Below are positions 33,601 to 41,902 of a stretch of 64,000 bases of DNA, piece by piece (positions within the stretch are counted from its first letter, which is position 1; each line of letters begins with the position of its first letter). The notes under the pieces are model-generated. The model searched no databases and had not been told where the DNA came from. It saw only the letters and a list, made by a program, of their open reading frames with translations. Where the stretch lies: NCBI GenBank assembly GCA_024742665.1, contig JANSYA010000006.1, positions 124,001-188,000 on the forward strand, given 5' to 3'. The translations under genes and the position numbers were made by a program. This DNA is from a bacterium. GTDB taxonomy: Bacteria; Spirochaetota; Leptospiria; Leptospirales; Leptonemataceae.

Positions 33601-36600
33601 GTCTTTCGACTGACGCCTTTCTCGGCCGCAGCTCCGATATAAACGGAACGCAGTATCATTTCACCGGAACCATCGACGAGCTAAAACTGTACGGCCGCGC
33701 CTTAGACGATCAGGACGCCGCGGCTCTGTTTTCAAACTTCGGCTACGTCACGCCGAATCTGCCGGGGCGCGAACTCGTTCGACGCATCGCCGCCGACGGC
33801 AGCGAACCCGCGGCGAGCGTCGGCGGCGAAGAGACGCTCAGCGTCGACGAACAGAGCGCGCTCTTCGTTCAAAGCCAGACCGGCAACGTCGGCATCGGCA
33901 CCGAGACTCCCGGCGAACGCCTCAGTGTAGCCGGCATCATCGAAACGACGGTCGGCGGCATCAAATTTCCCGACGGCACGATTCAAACGACGGCCGGCGG
34001 CCCGGGCGGAGGCGGCGATTCGTTGCCCCTCGGAACGATCATGGCCTGGCACAAAGATCTCAACGGCACACCGCCTCTGCCTTCCGGCTGGGTCGAGTGC
34101 AACGGCCAGATCGTCGGTGACCCCGCCAGTCCGTATCACAATCAAGAGCTTCCCGATCTGAACAATCCAAAAGAGTCCTGGAATGCAAAGGGCAGCTTTC
34201 TGCGCGGTGGATCGCCCACTGGCGTATTCGAAGACGATCGGTTCCAGGGGCACCAGCACAATCACGACGGACAGGTCTGGACCGATACGCCCGGCCCCTG
34301 GCGCGCGAACACCAACGGTTCGGTCTGGATCAACAACAGCGTCTTCAATGTTCGCGATGCGCGCACCGACGGTGTAAACGGCGAACCCCGCACCGGATCC
34401 GAAACCCGACCGGTCAACATGACCGTCGTGTGGATCATCAAGATTCTTGATACGGCCGGGACGGGCGGCAGCGGCGGCGGACACTGGAGTAAATCCGGCG
34501 ATACGATCTTCTATAACAGCGGCAAAGTCGGCGTCGGAACGAGCAACCCGAACGAAGCCCTGACCGTCGACGGCGCCCTGAGTTTGAAAGAACAGCCGCG
34601 TCTCGCTGAAGGCACAGCCGATCACGGCAAATTGTATGTGCGCCAGGGCGGGCCGGTCAGCATCAGCTTCGACGGCGTCGACGACTATATCGATCTATCG
34701 GCCCACGCCGCCGACTTCGGAACGCTTACGACCGGAACCGTCAGTATGTGGTTTCGTTCGCGTACGACGACACTCACTTCCGGCTCGCTGTTTCGCTTCG
34801 GCCAGACGACGGACAACAACGACGCGATCGAGCTGGGCATCGGCCCCTGGGCCAGTCATATTCCCGACGAAACGATGCACCTGAATATTTCGGGCAACGG
34901 CACGAACTATATCAACGCCTATCTTCGTCGCGGGGAACAATTTCTGGCGGACCAGGAGTGGCATCACATCGCCCTCGTGATTGGACCGGACTACAATCGT
35001 CTGTATCTGAACGGCGAAGAACAGACTCTGAATTATGAGATCGGCGGGCCGACGACCGGCGGCGTATTCTTCGCCGCCCCGATAGCAAAAGAATTATTCA
35101 CTCTGGGCTTTCGTCGTCCGTCCATTCCAGGCGATAGCCCCCTCAACGGCTTCCTCGACGAGATCGCCATCTTCGATCGACCCCTGGCGGCGAACGAAAT
35201 CGTTTCGATTCACGAAGCAAATCGGACCGCCGACCTGGCCCAGGATTTCGAAAGCGTCTTCTCGCCGAATCTGGCGGCGTACTTTCGCGCCACAAACTTC
35301 GACGGGTCGACACTTAGCGACTCCAGCGGCAACGGACGCAACGGCACATTCAATGGCGCTTTCGTTACGCCGGACTATCCCGCAGCGCTGGTCTACAAAG
35401 ACCCTCAGGGCGTGGAGAGCGTCTTAAACGGCGGCGCGGGCTTGCCCCTGGGCACGATCATCGCCTGGCACAAAAACATGAGCGGCACTCCCGCTCTGCC
35501 CGATGGCTGGGTCGAGTGCAACGGCCAGATTCTGAACGACCCCTTCTCGGCTTATAATGGGCAGACCATGCCTGACTTAAATAATCCGAAAGAAAGCTGG
35601 AATGCGAAGGGCAGCTTTCTACGCGGCGATACGACGTCGGGCGATTTCGAAGACGATGCCTTCCAGGGTCACCGACATCTGTGGACGGGCGAGAACGAAA
35701 TCGAAAGTTCTATCCTATGGGTTCTCCGACAGACGATGACGGGCGAAACCCTGCCACCGGGCGTGCAGGCCGCGGGCGGAAGCGGCCTGATCGCGCGCAA
35801 TACGATCCTGGGCGATCCCGCCGGGAGCCCTGGCTACAGTCCTGCGCGAATCGGCGACGAAACCCGGCCCGTAAACATGTCCGTCGTCTGGATTATCAAA
35901 GTCAAAGAGGCCGCGCCGCAAACGAGTCCGGGTCCGCTGCAGTACGCCTTTTTGTACGATCGCAAGCCCTTTTCGAACGGCGGCGGCGCAGCGACGGCCG
36001 GCGTCTGGAACGTGCGCGACTTAAACATAATCGAAACGAATATTCCGGGCGTCAGCTTAAGCGCGAATCGCTTTACTCTACCGGAAGGGACGTATCTGAT
36101 TGAAGCGACGGCGCCGGCGCACGAATCTGGACGCCATCGACTGAAGCTCATAGATTCTCCAGCCGGGGCCGATCGATTAATCGGCAATAATGCTTATAAC
36201 AGTACTGCTGATAGCACATCCACACATGCTGTGCTCCAGGGAGTCTTTACAATTGCAGAAACGAGCGCATTCGAAATCCAGCACTATATTCAGGCCGCAT
36301 CAAATGCCTCCACAGATCTGGGAGTGGATTCCAATGTCCCCGGCATCGACGAAATCTATACTCAGGTAAAGATCCAGAGAATCGACGCGCCCGTTCCCCC
36401 CGTCGCCGATCCCGCTCCGCCGCCGGACATCGGCTTCAGCGCTTCGGGCGGACCGCACGTTTCGAACGGCGCCGCGGTGGCCCTCAACTACGCGACGATT
36501 TACACGAATGAGGGCGAGGCCTTCGACGGCACAACATTCACCGCACCGTACGCAGGCCTCTATAGCTTCAGCGTAACTTTCGTTAAAGACACCTTTGACC

Positions 36601-36821
36601 AGGGCGGCACCGACGACGACGTTTGGGTTACGATCGCACACAACGGGGCAAGCAAAGGCCGTGCGACGGCGGGCCAGGGCGCGGGCCCGCGGGATTCTGC
36701 GAGCTACAGCGTCGTTTTGAAGCTGGAAGGGGGAGATACCGTCCAGACCAATGTAAGCAGCGATGGAGGCGGACTACAGCGCCACCTGCCGGAGTATCAT
36801 TTCCAGGGCTATCGCGTCTAG
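30678..36821 (+). CDS. Giant modular tail-fibre/adhesin-like protein, paralogue 3 (two LamG domains, C1q-like tip)
   Basis: A 2047-residue paralogue starting MKSDISRDSFAPEHNFRSV after a good site GAGAGGA. No signal peptide. Order: DUF6519-like (1-400), Big-1-like (448-555), invariant block (622-647), DUF2341-like (693-805), LamG (808-1030), fibre linker (1068-1111), collar (1115-1258), linker GKVGVGTSNPNEAL (1275-1326), a second LamG found only here (1327-1515, SISFDGVDDYIDLS), second collar (1590-1745), phage-fibre jelly-roll (1752-1905) and C-terminal C1q/TNF-like domain (1918-2047, TFTAPYAGLYSFSVTF). The C1q-like end closely matches paralogue 1. A strong hairpin terminator follows. Likely a trimeric fibre or adhesin; no partner genes are nearby. 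Confidence 0.85.
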   Translation: MKSDISRDSFAPEHNFRSVRQQQGRVITDADWNEQADIQNHLRANLVRDSIAGFSGGPASVPAHAAGFRVVPENNSVGQPDLKISAGRAHVNGSIIEKHTAEYFTEQIDSPGAALPQDDGVYLAYLDVFERGIGFREHPAIRDVALGSIEVSSRSRQIAQVRLLPLANGDNADAAFVPAEWNQFIARQPGRLAARTAANGVTIDPCAIGARGGYTGTDNLLYRVEVHASGPAGAATFKWSRDNGAIMTEWLAETGANRLSIRSIGRDSRAAFAPGQWIEIDDEGLELEGRHGTFAHIVRASDEELEIDPDSLVHFDPAITELNIDDFARGVRRIRRWDMIGAIGPRTIAGDGGFHEIEQGIEIQFDADPAREYRTGEAWLIPARALNRNIVWPCESDGSGGASDPLLIPPHETRHAYARLAFLKREAGIWSLLADARRVFASLTHANLFYVGGDGQAILPDLQLRQPLQASVRSGPFAVPAARVRFDILDAGSGTLRAIDDPANAGTTVTVNADGAGVAAVYWQCGSQPDSEHRVQATLLDESAQPVSAATLSFHAHKSDARAVDYAPLAVPDPQGADLMQGVESAQEGLDRLGEIKVNRAGDTISGSLTVDEDLEIKGTLTVRGDVIARDTDHMPGDVLLGDQDEDSITVHGEIKSEHSSGTVRFADAIEIRSPDLADAPLHVFAQIQGVAGRAFRRPITLDYSAGAAALSDYQIALNIDTAALIAAGNLKADAGDLLFLDADESTILPYWMESGLNTAATKIWVRVPEIAAGASRVIYMYYGNAQAVSQSSPAQTFVRVIENVTAAYSMDAGTSASIADASGNGISGTIDGATWTTGRFNNALAFDGQNDFVNLGANPLLFPTGSFSISAWMKSSGPYGFLFSNHWGGEWRGVNLGVWGDGESGPNATNFGLFIGEDTPTSDQLEAPSQYNDDQWRHIVAVYDQANLQLRLYIDGALTAQKTTTIAQIQYGASLSTDAFLGRSSDINGTQYHFTGTIDELKLYGRALDDQDAAALFSNFGYVTPNLPGRELVRRIAADGSEPAASVGGEETLSVDEQSALFVQSQTGNVGIGTETPGERLSVAGIIETTVGGIKFPDGTIQTTAGGPGGGGDSLPLGTIMAWHKDLNGTPPLPSGWVECNGQIVGDPASPYHNQELPDLNNPKESWNAKGSFLRGGSPTGVFEDDRFQGHQHNHDGQVWTDTPGPWRANTNGSVWINNSVFNVRDARTDGVNGEPRTGSETRPVNMTVVWIIKILDTAGTGGSGGGHWSKSGDTIFYNSGKVGVGTSNPNEALTVDGALSLKEQPRLAEGTADHGKLYVRQGGPVSISFDGVDDYIDLSAHAADFGTLTTGTVSMWFRSRTTTLTSGSLFRFGQTTDNNDAIELGIGPWASHIPDETMHLNISGNGTNYINAYLRRGEQFLADQEWHHIALVIGPDYNRLYLNGEEQTLNYEIGGPTTGGVFFAAPIAKELFTLGFRRPSIPGDSPLNGFLDEIAIFDRPLAANEIVSIHEANRTADLAQDFESVFSPNLAAYFRATNFDGSTLSDSSGNGRNGTFNGAFVTPDYPAALVYKDPQGVESVLNGGAGLPLGTIIAWHKNMSGTPALPDGWVECNGQILNDPFSAYNGQTMPDLNNPKESWNAKGSFLRGDTTSGDFEDDAFQGHRHLWTGENEIESSILWVLRQTMTGETLPPGVQAAGGSGLIARNTILGDPAGSPGYSPARIGDETRPVNMSVVWIIKVKEAAPQTSPGPLQYAFLYDRKPFSNGGGAATAGVWNVRDLNIIETNIPGVSLSANRFTLPEGTYLIEATAPAHESGRHRLKLIDSPAGADRLIGNNAYNSTADSTSTHAVLQGVFTIAETSAFEIQHYIQAASNASTDLGVDSNVPGIDEIYTQVKIQRIDAPVPPVADPAPPPDIGFSASGGPHVSNGAAVALNYATIYTNEGEAFDGTTFTAPYAGLYSFSVTFVKDTFDQGGTDDDVWVTIAHNGASKGRATAGQGAGPRDSASYSVVLKLEGGDTVQTNVSSDGGGLQRHLPEYHFQGYRV

Positions 36822-36887
36822 ATATCAGGCAACGACATCCCCTTCCGACGCGCCGCGCAGACCTTCGCCCTGCTATTCAGGCCGACA

Positions 36888-36916
36888 AAAACCCGGCGTG
36901 CAATGCGCCGGGTTTT
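36888..36916. terminator. Intrinsic terminator, possibly bidirectional
   Basis: Arms AAAACCCGGCG and CGCCGGGTTTT pair perfectly over 11 bases around a 7-base loop TGCAATG. The T-run at the end and the A-run at the beginning suit termination in both directions. It lies 66 bases after the third giant gene and 17 bases before the next start. Confidence 0.85.
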
Positions 36917-36933
36917 CCGTATATTGACGAACG

Positions 36934-38007
36934 ATGAAAGACTGTTTGATCGTCGGCGGCGGAATCAGCGCCCTGCTCGCGGCCGGGGAATTACATAGAG
37001 CCGGCCTGAAAATTCAGCTGATCGACAAAGCCCGCAGCGTCGGCGGACGCATGGCCACGCGACGACTTGCGCTTACTCCGGCGCAGCCCGATGGTGAGAA
37101 CGCGAGCCCGTCCGAGATCGTGCCGATCGATTTTGGCGCTCAGTTTTTTACAGGGCGCTTCCCGGAGTTTACAGCGCATGTGCGCGAATGGATCGCCGCC
37201 GGCGTAGCGAGCGAATGGCACCGGGGCGCCGACGGACGGCATCCGCGCTATCGCGGCGTGCCTGATATGAAATCGATTCCCGAGCACCTGGCCGCGCCGC
37301 TGCTTCAGGCCGGCGTCATCCAACTACAGGAACGCGCCCGCTCCGTCGATCTGCTCGACTCAGGCGCCGACGGCTGGCGCGTAAGCTGCGAATCCGGAGA
37401 AGTTTATACCGGGCGCAGTCTGCTCTTAACGGCGCCTGTGCCCCAGTGCATCGCCCTGTTCGAAAATGGTTCCGGAGTATCGCCCGATATTCGCGCGGAT
37501 CTCGCGGAGCGGTTTCAGTACCGACCGTGCTTCGCTCTGATGCTCGTCTATGAGGGGGCGCCGGATAATGCCCCACAAATTCCCGCGCCGGGCTACGCAA
37601 ACGATCAGGAACATCCCGAACTGACCGGCCCCCGCATTCGCTGGATGGCCGACAACCGTCAGAAGGGTCTGAGCCCGGAACGCGTCGCCCTGACCGTTCA
37701 CGCAAGCTGCGATTTTACCGAAGCCGAACTGGAAAGCGATCCGCAGCGCGTGCACGATCTCTTAACTGAATCCTGTCCGATATTAAAAGGGAAACAGCCG
37801 ATGCAATGGCAGCTGCATCGCTGGCTGTACAGCGAACCACGCCGGACCGGCAGTGAACGGCTGGATCCCGCTTTTTATACGGCGAGCGAAGCGCCGCCTT
37901 TATTTCTGGCCGGAGACGTCTTCGGCGGCGGACGCGTCGAAGGCGCGGCGATTTCCGGCCTGGCTGCCGCCGGAGCTCTGGGCGCGGCGCTGCGTCACTC
38001 GTCCTGA
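36934..38007 (+). CDS. Renalase-like FAD-dependent oxidoreductase
   Basis: A 357-residue flavoprotein. The FAD Rossmann motif is LIVGGGISALLAAGEL (5-20), followed by the second-strand acidic residue (LIDKARSVGG) and GGRMATRRL, a signature of renalase-like amine oxidases. FDFGAQFFTG-like wording (IDFGAQFFTGRF) is also typical. The C-terminal FAD segment is FLAGDVFGGGRVEGAAISGLAAA. Bacterial renalases oxidise aberrant dihydro-NAD(P) isomers; whether this one does so is not shown. It starts right after a strong terminator and so has its own promoter, which must lie inside or over the hairpin. Cytoplasmic. Confidence 0.85.
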   Translation: MKDCLIVGGGISALLAAGELHRAGLKIQLIDKARSVGGRMATRRLALTPAQPDGENASPSEIVPIDFGAQFFTGRFPEFTAHVREWIAAGVASEWHRGADGRHPRYRGVPDMKSIPEHLAAPLLQAGVIQLQERARSVDLLDSGADGWRVSCESGEVYTGRSLLLTAPVPQCIALFENGSGVSPDIRADLAERFQYRPCFALMLVYEGAPDNAPQIPAPGYANDQEHPELTGPRIRWMADNRQKGLSPERVALTVHASCDFTEAELESDPQRVHDLLTESCPILKGKQPMQWQLHRWLYSEPRRTGSERLDPAFYTASEAPPLFLAGDVFGGGRVEGAAISGLAAAGALGAALRHSS

Positions 38008-38082
38008 GCGCCGGCCCGATGAAATACGCGCAATCGACTGCGCGCCAAAAAGTAAAAAACAAAGCAATGGCTCCGGCTGAAA

Positions 38083-39360
38083 TTATTGAATGTCGAGGGT
38101 GATATAAAAATCGCTCTGACCGAATCCGGCGTCCTGGGGCGCGCCCTGCCAGTTGGCATTCGAATCCAGCCGCCCGGCGGAATCGAGGCGCAACAAGGAA
38201 CGATCAAAATTAGTCGGCGCGCCCGTAAATGATACCGCGCCCGCGAAATAACTGCGACCGAACGCGTCCACGTCGACGCCGACGTAGTTATCGGTTTCGC
38301 TGCCAAGATTCGTCCGGTAACGCCACAACTCCTCGCCGTCGACGCTCAATCGCAGGAAGAGTCCTTCCAATTGCGTGCCCGTCGCCAGCGGATCGATCCA
38401 ACCGGAAACGATGATTTCCTGCGTCGGGCCGACGCGCACGGAGAAGGCGACGTCGTTGCCGCCCGCCTGGTCGAGCTGGAAGGGCCACCGTCCGCCGAAC
38501 TCCGTACCGTCCGGCGCGAATTTCCGGATGTACCAGTTGTTGTTGCCCACGTTGAGATTCGCGGCGACGTATAGATTGCCCGCCGCGTCGCTCGCCATCG
38601 CGCAGGCGATACTGCAATTCGAATTCGTGCCGAAGCGTTTGTTCCAGCCCGCGATGATTTCCGTGCCGTCCAGAGCGTACTTGCGAATTGCGCCTTCCAG
38701 CCCCGCCCCGTCGTCCATCGAACCGCTCACGTACACGAAGCCGTCGGTAGAAACATGCAGGCCGCGCGGGGTATCCGTCAGGTTGGCCGCTCCGTTCAGA
38801 ACTTTGTTCCAGCCGCTCGCATCCTCGACGCCGTTCGCGTCGAATTTTTTGAGCCACCAGTCGTCGTTCGCCCCATTATTAAAGGTCCCAACGATATAGG
38901 CGTTGCCGGCGGCGTCCACGTCCATGCTCGCGCCGGATTCTCCGCCTGGTTGCCCCCAGGTGCGTTCAAAAATATCGACGCCCGCGCCGGTGAGTTTGCG
39001 CAGATAGTGATCTCCGCCGCCGCTCAGGTCGGAAATCCCGTACACAAAAACCCCGCCGTCGGGCGCGGCGCTCACCGCGGTGATCGGGTTCGAACCGACC
39101 ACTCCTTCATAAAAACTGCGTTCCCACACCAGGGCCCCGTCTGGATCCAGGCGACGAACCTGCCAGTTCGCCTGGCCCAACGAAGGACTGATAGTCGCGC
39201 CAACGTAGATGCTCGGCACGTTATAAATATACAGGAGCAGGCCCGGCAGAGAACAGCTGATATCGACAGGATCGCAGGGATCCTGGTCGAAACTGGAACA
39301 CGCGCCGCCAATCCCCAGGCAGGCGCACAAGATGAAAGCAAATCCGCGTCTACAAAACAA
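38083..39360 (-). CDS. Beta-propeller (SBBP-type) lipoprotein
   Basis: A 425-residue lipoprotein: signal MFCRRGFAFILCACLGIGGAC with lipobox cysteine near residue 21. The mature part is built of blade-like repeats of the SBBP/NHL kind: WWLKKFDANGVED, GAIRKYALDGTEI, NWYIRKFAPDGTEF and VDAAGNAYIVGTF, SDAAGNLYVAANL, VDAFGRSYFAGAV. Five to seven blades are likely. Such proteins sit on the envelope surface with a binding or scaffold role. Its start is 14 bases after the glycosyltransferase stop on the same strand, so the two form an operon. Ligand unknown. Confidence 0.83.
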   Translation of the reverse strand: MFCRRGFAFILCACLGIGGACSSFDQDPCDPVDISCSLPGLLLYIYNVPSIYVGATISPSLGQANWQVRRLDPDGALVWERSFYEGVVGSNPITAVSAAPDGGVFVYGISDLSGGGDHYLRKLTGAGVDIFERTWGQPGGESGASMDVDAAGNAYIVGTFNNGANDDWWLKKFDANGVEDASGWNKVLNGAANLTDTPRGLHVSTDGFVYVSGSMDDGAGLEGAIRKYALDGTEIIAGWNKRFGTNSNCSIACAMASDAAGNLYVAANLNVGNNNWYIRKFAPDGTEFGGRWPFQLDQAGGNDVAFSVRVGPTQEIIVSGWIDPLATGTQLEGLFLRLSVDGEELWRYRTNLGSETDNYVGVDVDAFGRSYFAGAVSFTGAPTNFDRSLLRLDSAGRLDSNANWQGAPQDAGFGQSDFYITLDIQ

Positions 39361-39374
39361 AACTCAAGTCTCCG

Positions 39375-40736
39375 TCAAAACGGCAGGACGATTTTCTTGA
39401 GCTGCTCGAATACGCGCTCCGGCGAAATATATTCGACACACGATGAAAAAGAACAGCTCGGGCAATCCTTAATGCACGTATCGACTGCGGGCATGATGTG
39501 GCGCTCAAGAGAATCCGCTAATTTAATATAGTACGAAGTCAGAGGAATCGCCTGCTCCCGCAGAGCCGCGATCGAATACTTTAACAGCTTATTCGGATCG
39601 CGTCTCTCTTCGCCGCCGAATTGTCCCGGGTCTTGCTGATCTTCGCGGATATCGTGCAGACCGGGGGGCCGAACGTGACCGGGATGATTCCGGTAGGTCT
39701 TCATATCGTGCAGGACGATGACCGGCTTTTTTAAGATCGAAGCGAGAATAGTTTCGGGACCCGCCGGCCCGACGACCAGCTTCGCGCGCATCATCGCCGC
39801 GGCGCGGTCCGCCGGCAGACAGTCCGGTAATATGATCGCACCGGCTTTCGTGCGCAGATACTCAACGTCGGCGGCCAGGCGGCGCAGATCTTCCGGAGAA
39901 CGCTGGCTTTCGCCGTCCGCGTCGCCCGTGAGAGCCGGCACGGGCACGACAAGCTGTAGATCCAGGTCTTTGATCTGACGCGCGAAACGCGCCGCGTGTC
40001 CGAGAGGCCAGCCGCCGGTGAGATCGTGAGCGTCAAAGAGCGAAAGCACCACAAAGTCGCCCGCCGGCAGCGCCACATCTCCCGCCTCAAGTGTGCCGTC
40101 GATCTGCAGATCGGTCAGCTCCGGAAACAAATCAAAGCCCCGACGCTTCAGCCGTCCCAGATCTTCTTCGTGATTGATTTTATGAAAGCGCAGCAGCCGC
40201 GAAATCAGCCGGTGGCGCGTGCCGCCAATGCGAACCTTCGCGCCGATAAACAGCGTCGCCAGATGCGCCCGCAATCCCTGATCAGGCAGATACAGCACGT
40301 CGGGTCCGAAATCGAGAATGCGATGCCGCCACAAATCGTCAGCTTCCAGCTCCAGCACTTCGTCGAAGACCCCGGTGAGCTTGAGCAAATCTGCGTTGCA
40401 GGGATGCGCGAGAATCCCCGCGTGAATGCGCTCATGGCGTTTCTTCAGCAGGCGGGCGGTATATACGCATTCGAGCAGCACCGCCAGATTGTCCCCGTCG
40501 GGAGCGACCGCCAGAAAGCGACGATCCGGAGCGACTCCCGTCCCGCGTTTTCCGGTCAGACGGCGACCGATGCGCCGCAGCAGACCCGCTTCGTCCGGCT
40601 CAGCCTGGAGCTCTGCTCCGTCGACTGAGATTTCCGGAGAGTCCAGCGCTTCGGGGCTTGATTCCAATTCGGTCTGCAGGGCCGCGATTTCGGAGTCGAG
40701 ATCCGGCTCGGTCAGGGTGGTGTTCTGGGAATCCAT
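39375..40736 (-). CDS. GT9 (heptosyltransferase)-like protein with C-terminal cysteine cluster
   Basis: A 453-residue protein; the ATG ending at 40736 (MDSQNTTLTEPDLD) is chosen over one 48 bases earlier because the upstream residues look non-coding. An acidic N-terminal region of about 70 residues precedes a GT9-like GT-B fold: FLAVAPDGDNLAVLLEC, FGPDVLYLPDQGL, and the donor-side segment AAAMMRAKLVVGPAGPETILASILKKPVIVLH (described as residues about 325-356). GT9 enzymes add sugars to lipopolysaccharide cores. The C-terminus has CIKDCPSCSFSSC (C421, C425, C428, C433), a CX3CX2C-type cluster I do not expect in GT9. It leads the operon with the propeller lipoprotein. Confidence 0.72.
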   Translation of the reverse strand: MDSQNTTLTEPDLDSEIAALQTELESSPEALDSPEISVDGAELQAEPDEAGLLRRIGRRLTGKRGTGVAPDRRFLAVAPDGDNLAVLLECVYTARLLKKRHERIHAGILAHPCNADLLKLTGVFDEVLELEADDLWRHRILDFGPDVLYLPDQGLRAHLATLFIGAKVRIGGTRHRLISRLLRFHKINHEEDLGRLKRRGFDLFPELTDLQIDGTLEAGDVALPAGDFVVLSLFDAHDLTGGWPLGHAARFARQIKDLDLQLVVPVPALTGDADGESQRSPEDLRRLAADVEYLRTKAGAIILPDCLPADRAAAMMRAKLVVGPAGPETILASILKKPVIVLHDMKTYRNHPGHVRPPGLHDIREDQQDPGQFGGEERRDPNKLLKYSIAALREQAIPLTSYYIKLADSLERHIMPAVDTCIKDCPSCSFSSCVEYISPERVFEQLKKIVLPF

Positions 40737-40930
40737 TCTATCTGTGGATCGGTCGAATTCAGCGAAAGCATGAACCCGGAACAATCGTTACGGAATCACT
40801 TACGACTGCCAGGAGTACTGTAAAGCATTTTAACGACCTCCGCGCGAAGCGAAAATCGCGGCGATCGGCGCGACGAGCGCCTTGCCATAATTCGCGCGCC
40901 ATGATCTTGCGATCGGAGCGCTGCGCGCGA

Positions 40931-41899
40931 TTATACGAAATGCCCGGCGTCGGGGTGGGCCTCTTCCGGCACGGGAAAGGGCTGCTGGATCGGCAGGCCG
41001 GCGTCGCGCGCGGCGGCGCTCAGCTCGGCGTTTCCGCGATCGATCAGAATCGCGTGGCGGGCGTGGCGCATCAGTTCCCAATCGCCGATCGAATCCCCGA
41101 TCATAAAATCCAGGGGGCGGTCGCTCCCGACTTCCGCCGTAAGCATTTCGACTTTGCCCGCCTGGACCGGCATGGGTTCGACGATCTCCGGCAGGAGCAG
41201 CGACTCTTCGGAGTCGCCGTCGCCACTCTGGAGGGGACCGGACTTCAAGCGCATACCGTGGACTTTCGCCTCCGGTAGATTCCAGCGATCGATCACCGCC
41301 TGGATGATGACCTGAGGCGAAGCGGTTACGATTCGCACGTCCCAGTCCGCGGCGAGCATGGTGCGAATCAGAGCTTCGATTTCCTGATACACGCGAATGC
41401 CGCGCGGCACGATCAATCCCGACGGCAGCTTCGTTTCGCTCAGGGGCTGGTTTTGTTCGTACGCGAAAACGTATTTTGAAATCGAACGCAGCTCGCGTTC
41501 CGGCTGGTATGCGAAGAGGATCCGACTCCAGCGATAGGCTTCCGCCATCCCGGAATGTTTATAAACCCGCGCGTACAGCGGCGCAAGCCCGTCGACGAAA
41601 CGCATATAGCCGTCGACGTCTTCATCGCCGCCCTGGGCCTCCATGCCGCGCCAGACCTGACGCAGACGATCCAATTCCGAATCAGCGATTGCGGGGTGGC
41701 GAATCTCTTCCCAGAACTCGGAAAGGTCGGCGCGAATCAACGCCTGGAACATGATGTAGTACATCACGGCTTCGCCCAGGTCGTTGCGTATCAGGGTATT
41801 GTCGAAATCGAAGGCGGCGAGACCGGGCGGTCCCGAGAGCACGCGTTCAGTCAGCAGTTCGTAGGCCGGCGCATCCCAGCCCGCCCGCTCCAACTGCAC
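40931..41899 (-). CDS. HAD-superfamily phosphatase, phosphoserine phosphatase-like
   Basis: A 322-residue HAD hydrolase. Motif I is FDFDNTLI (D31 nucleophile, D33), motif II IVTASP (T192), motif III K249 in QAGKVEM and motif IV MIGDSIGDWE (D269, D273). A large helical cap lies between I and II, as in the HAD-IB group with phosphoserine phosphatase. Substrate cannot be fixed from the sequence; it is longer than SerB-type enzymes. The start lies three bases after the stop of the M23 peptidase gene, so the two are co-transcribed and probably translationally coupled. Confidence 0.85.
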   Translation of the reverse strand: MQLERAGWDAPAYELLTERVLSGPPGLAAFDFDNTLIRNDLGEAVMYYIMFQALIRADLSEFWEEIRHPAIADSELDRLRQVWRGMEAQGGDEDVDGYMRFVDGLAPLYARVYKHSGMAEAYRWSRILFAYQPERELRSISKYVFAYEQNQPLSETKLPSGLIVPRGIRVYQEIEALIRTMLAADWDVRIVTASPQVIIQAVIDRWNLPEAKVHGMRLKSGPLQSGDGDSEESLLLPEIVEPMPVQAGKVEMLTAEVGSDRPLDFMIGDSIGDWELMRHARHAILIDRGNAELSAAARDAGLPIQQPFPVPEEAHPDAGHFV

Positions 41900-41902
41900 G
41901 CT

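Noticed and set aside
7572-36821. A prophage or a complete contractile injection locus
   Set aside because: Only fibre-like and collar domains occur. No capsid, terminase, sheath, tube, baseplate, lysis or integrase gene was found, and ordinary chromosomal genes separate the three giants.
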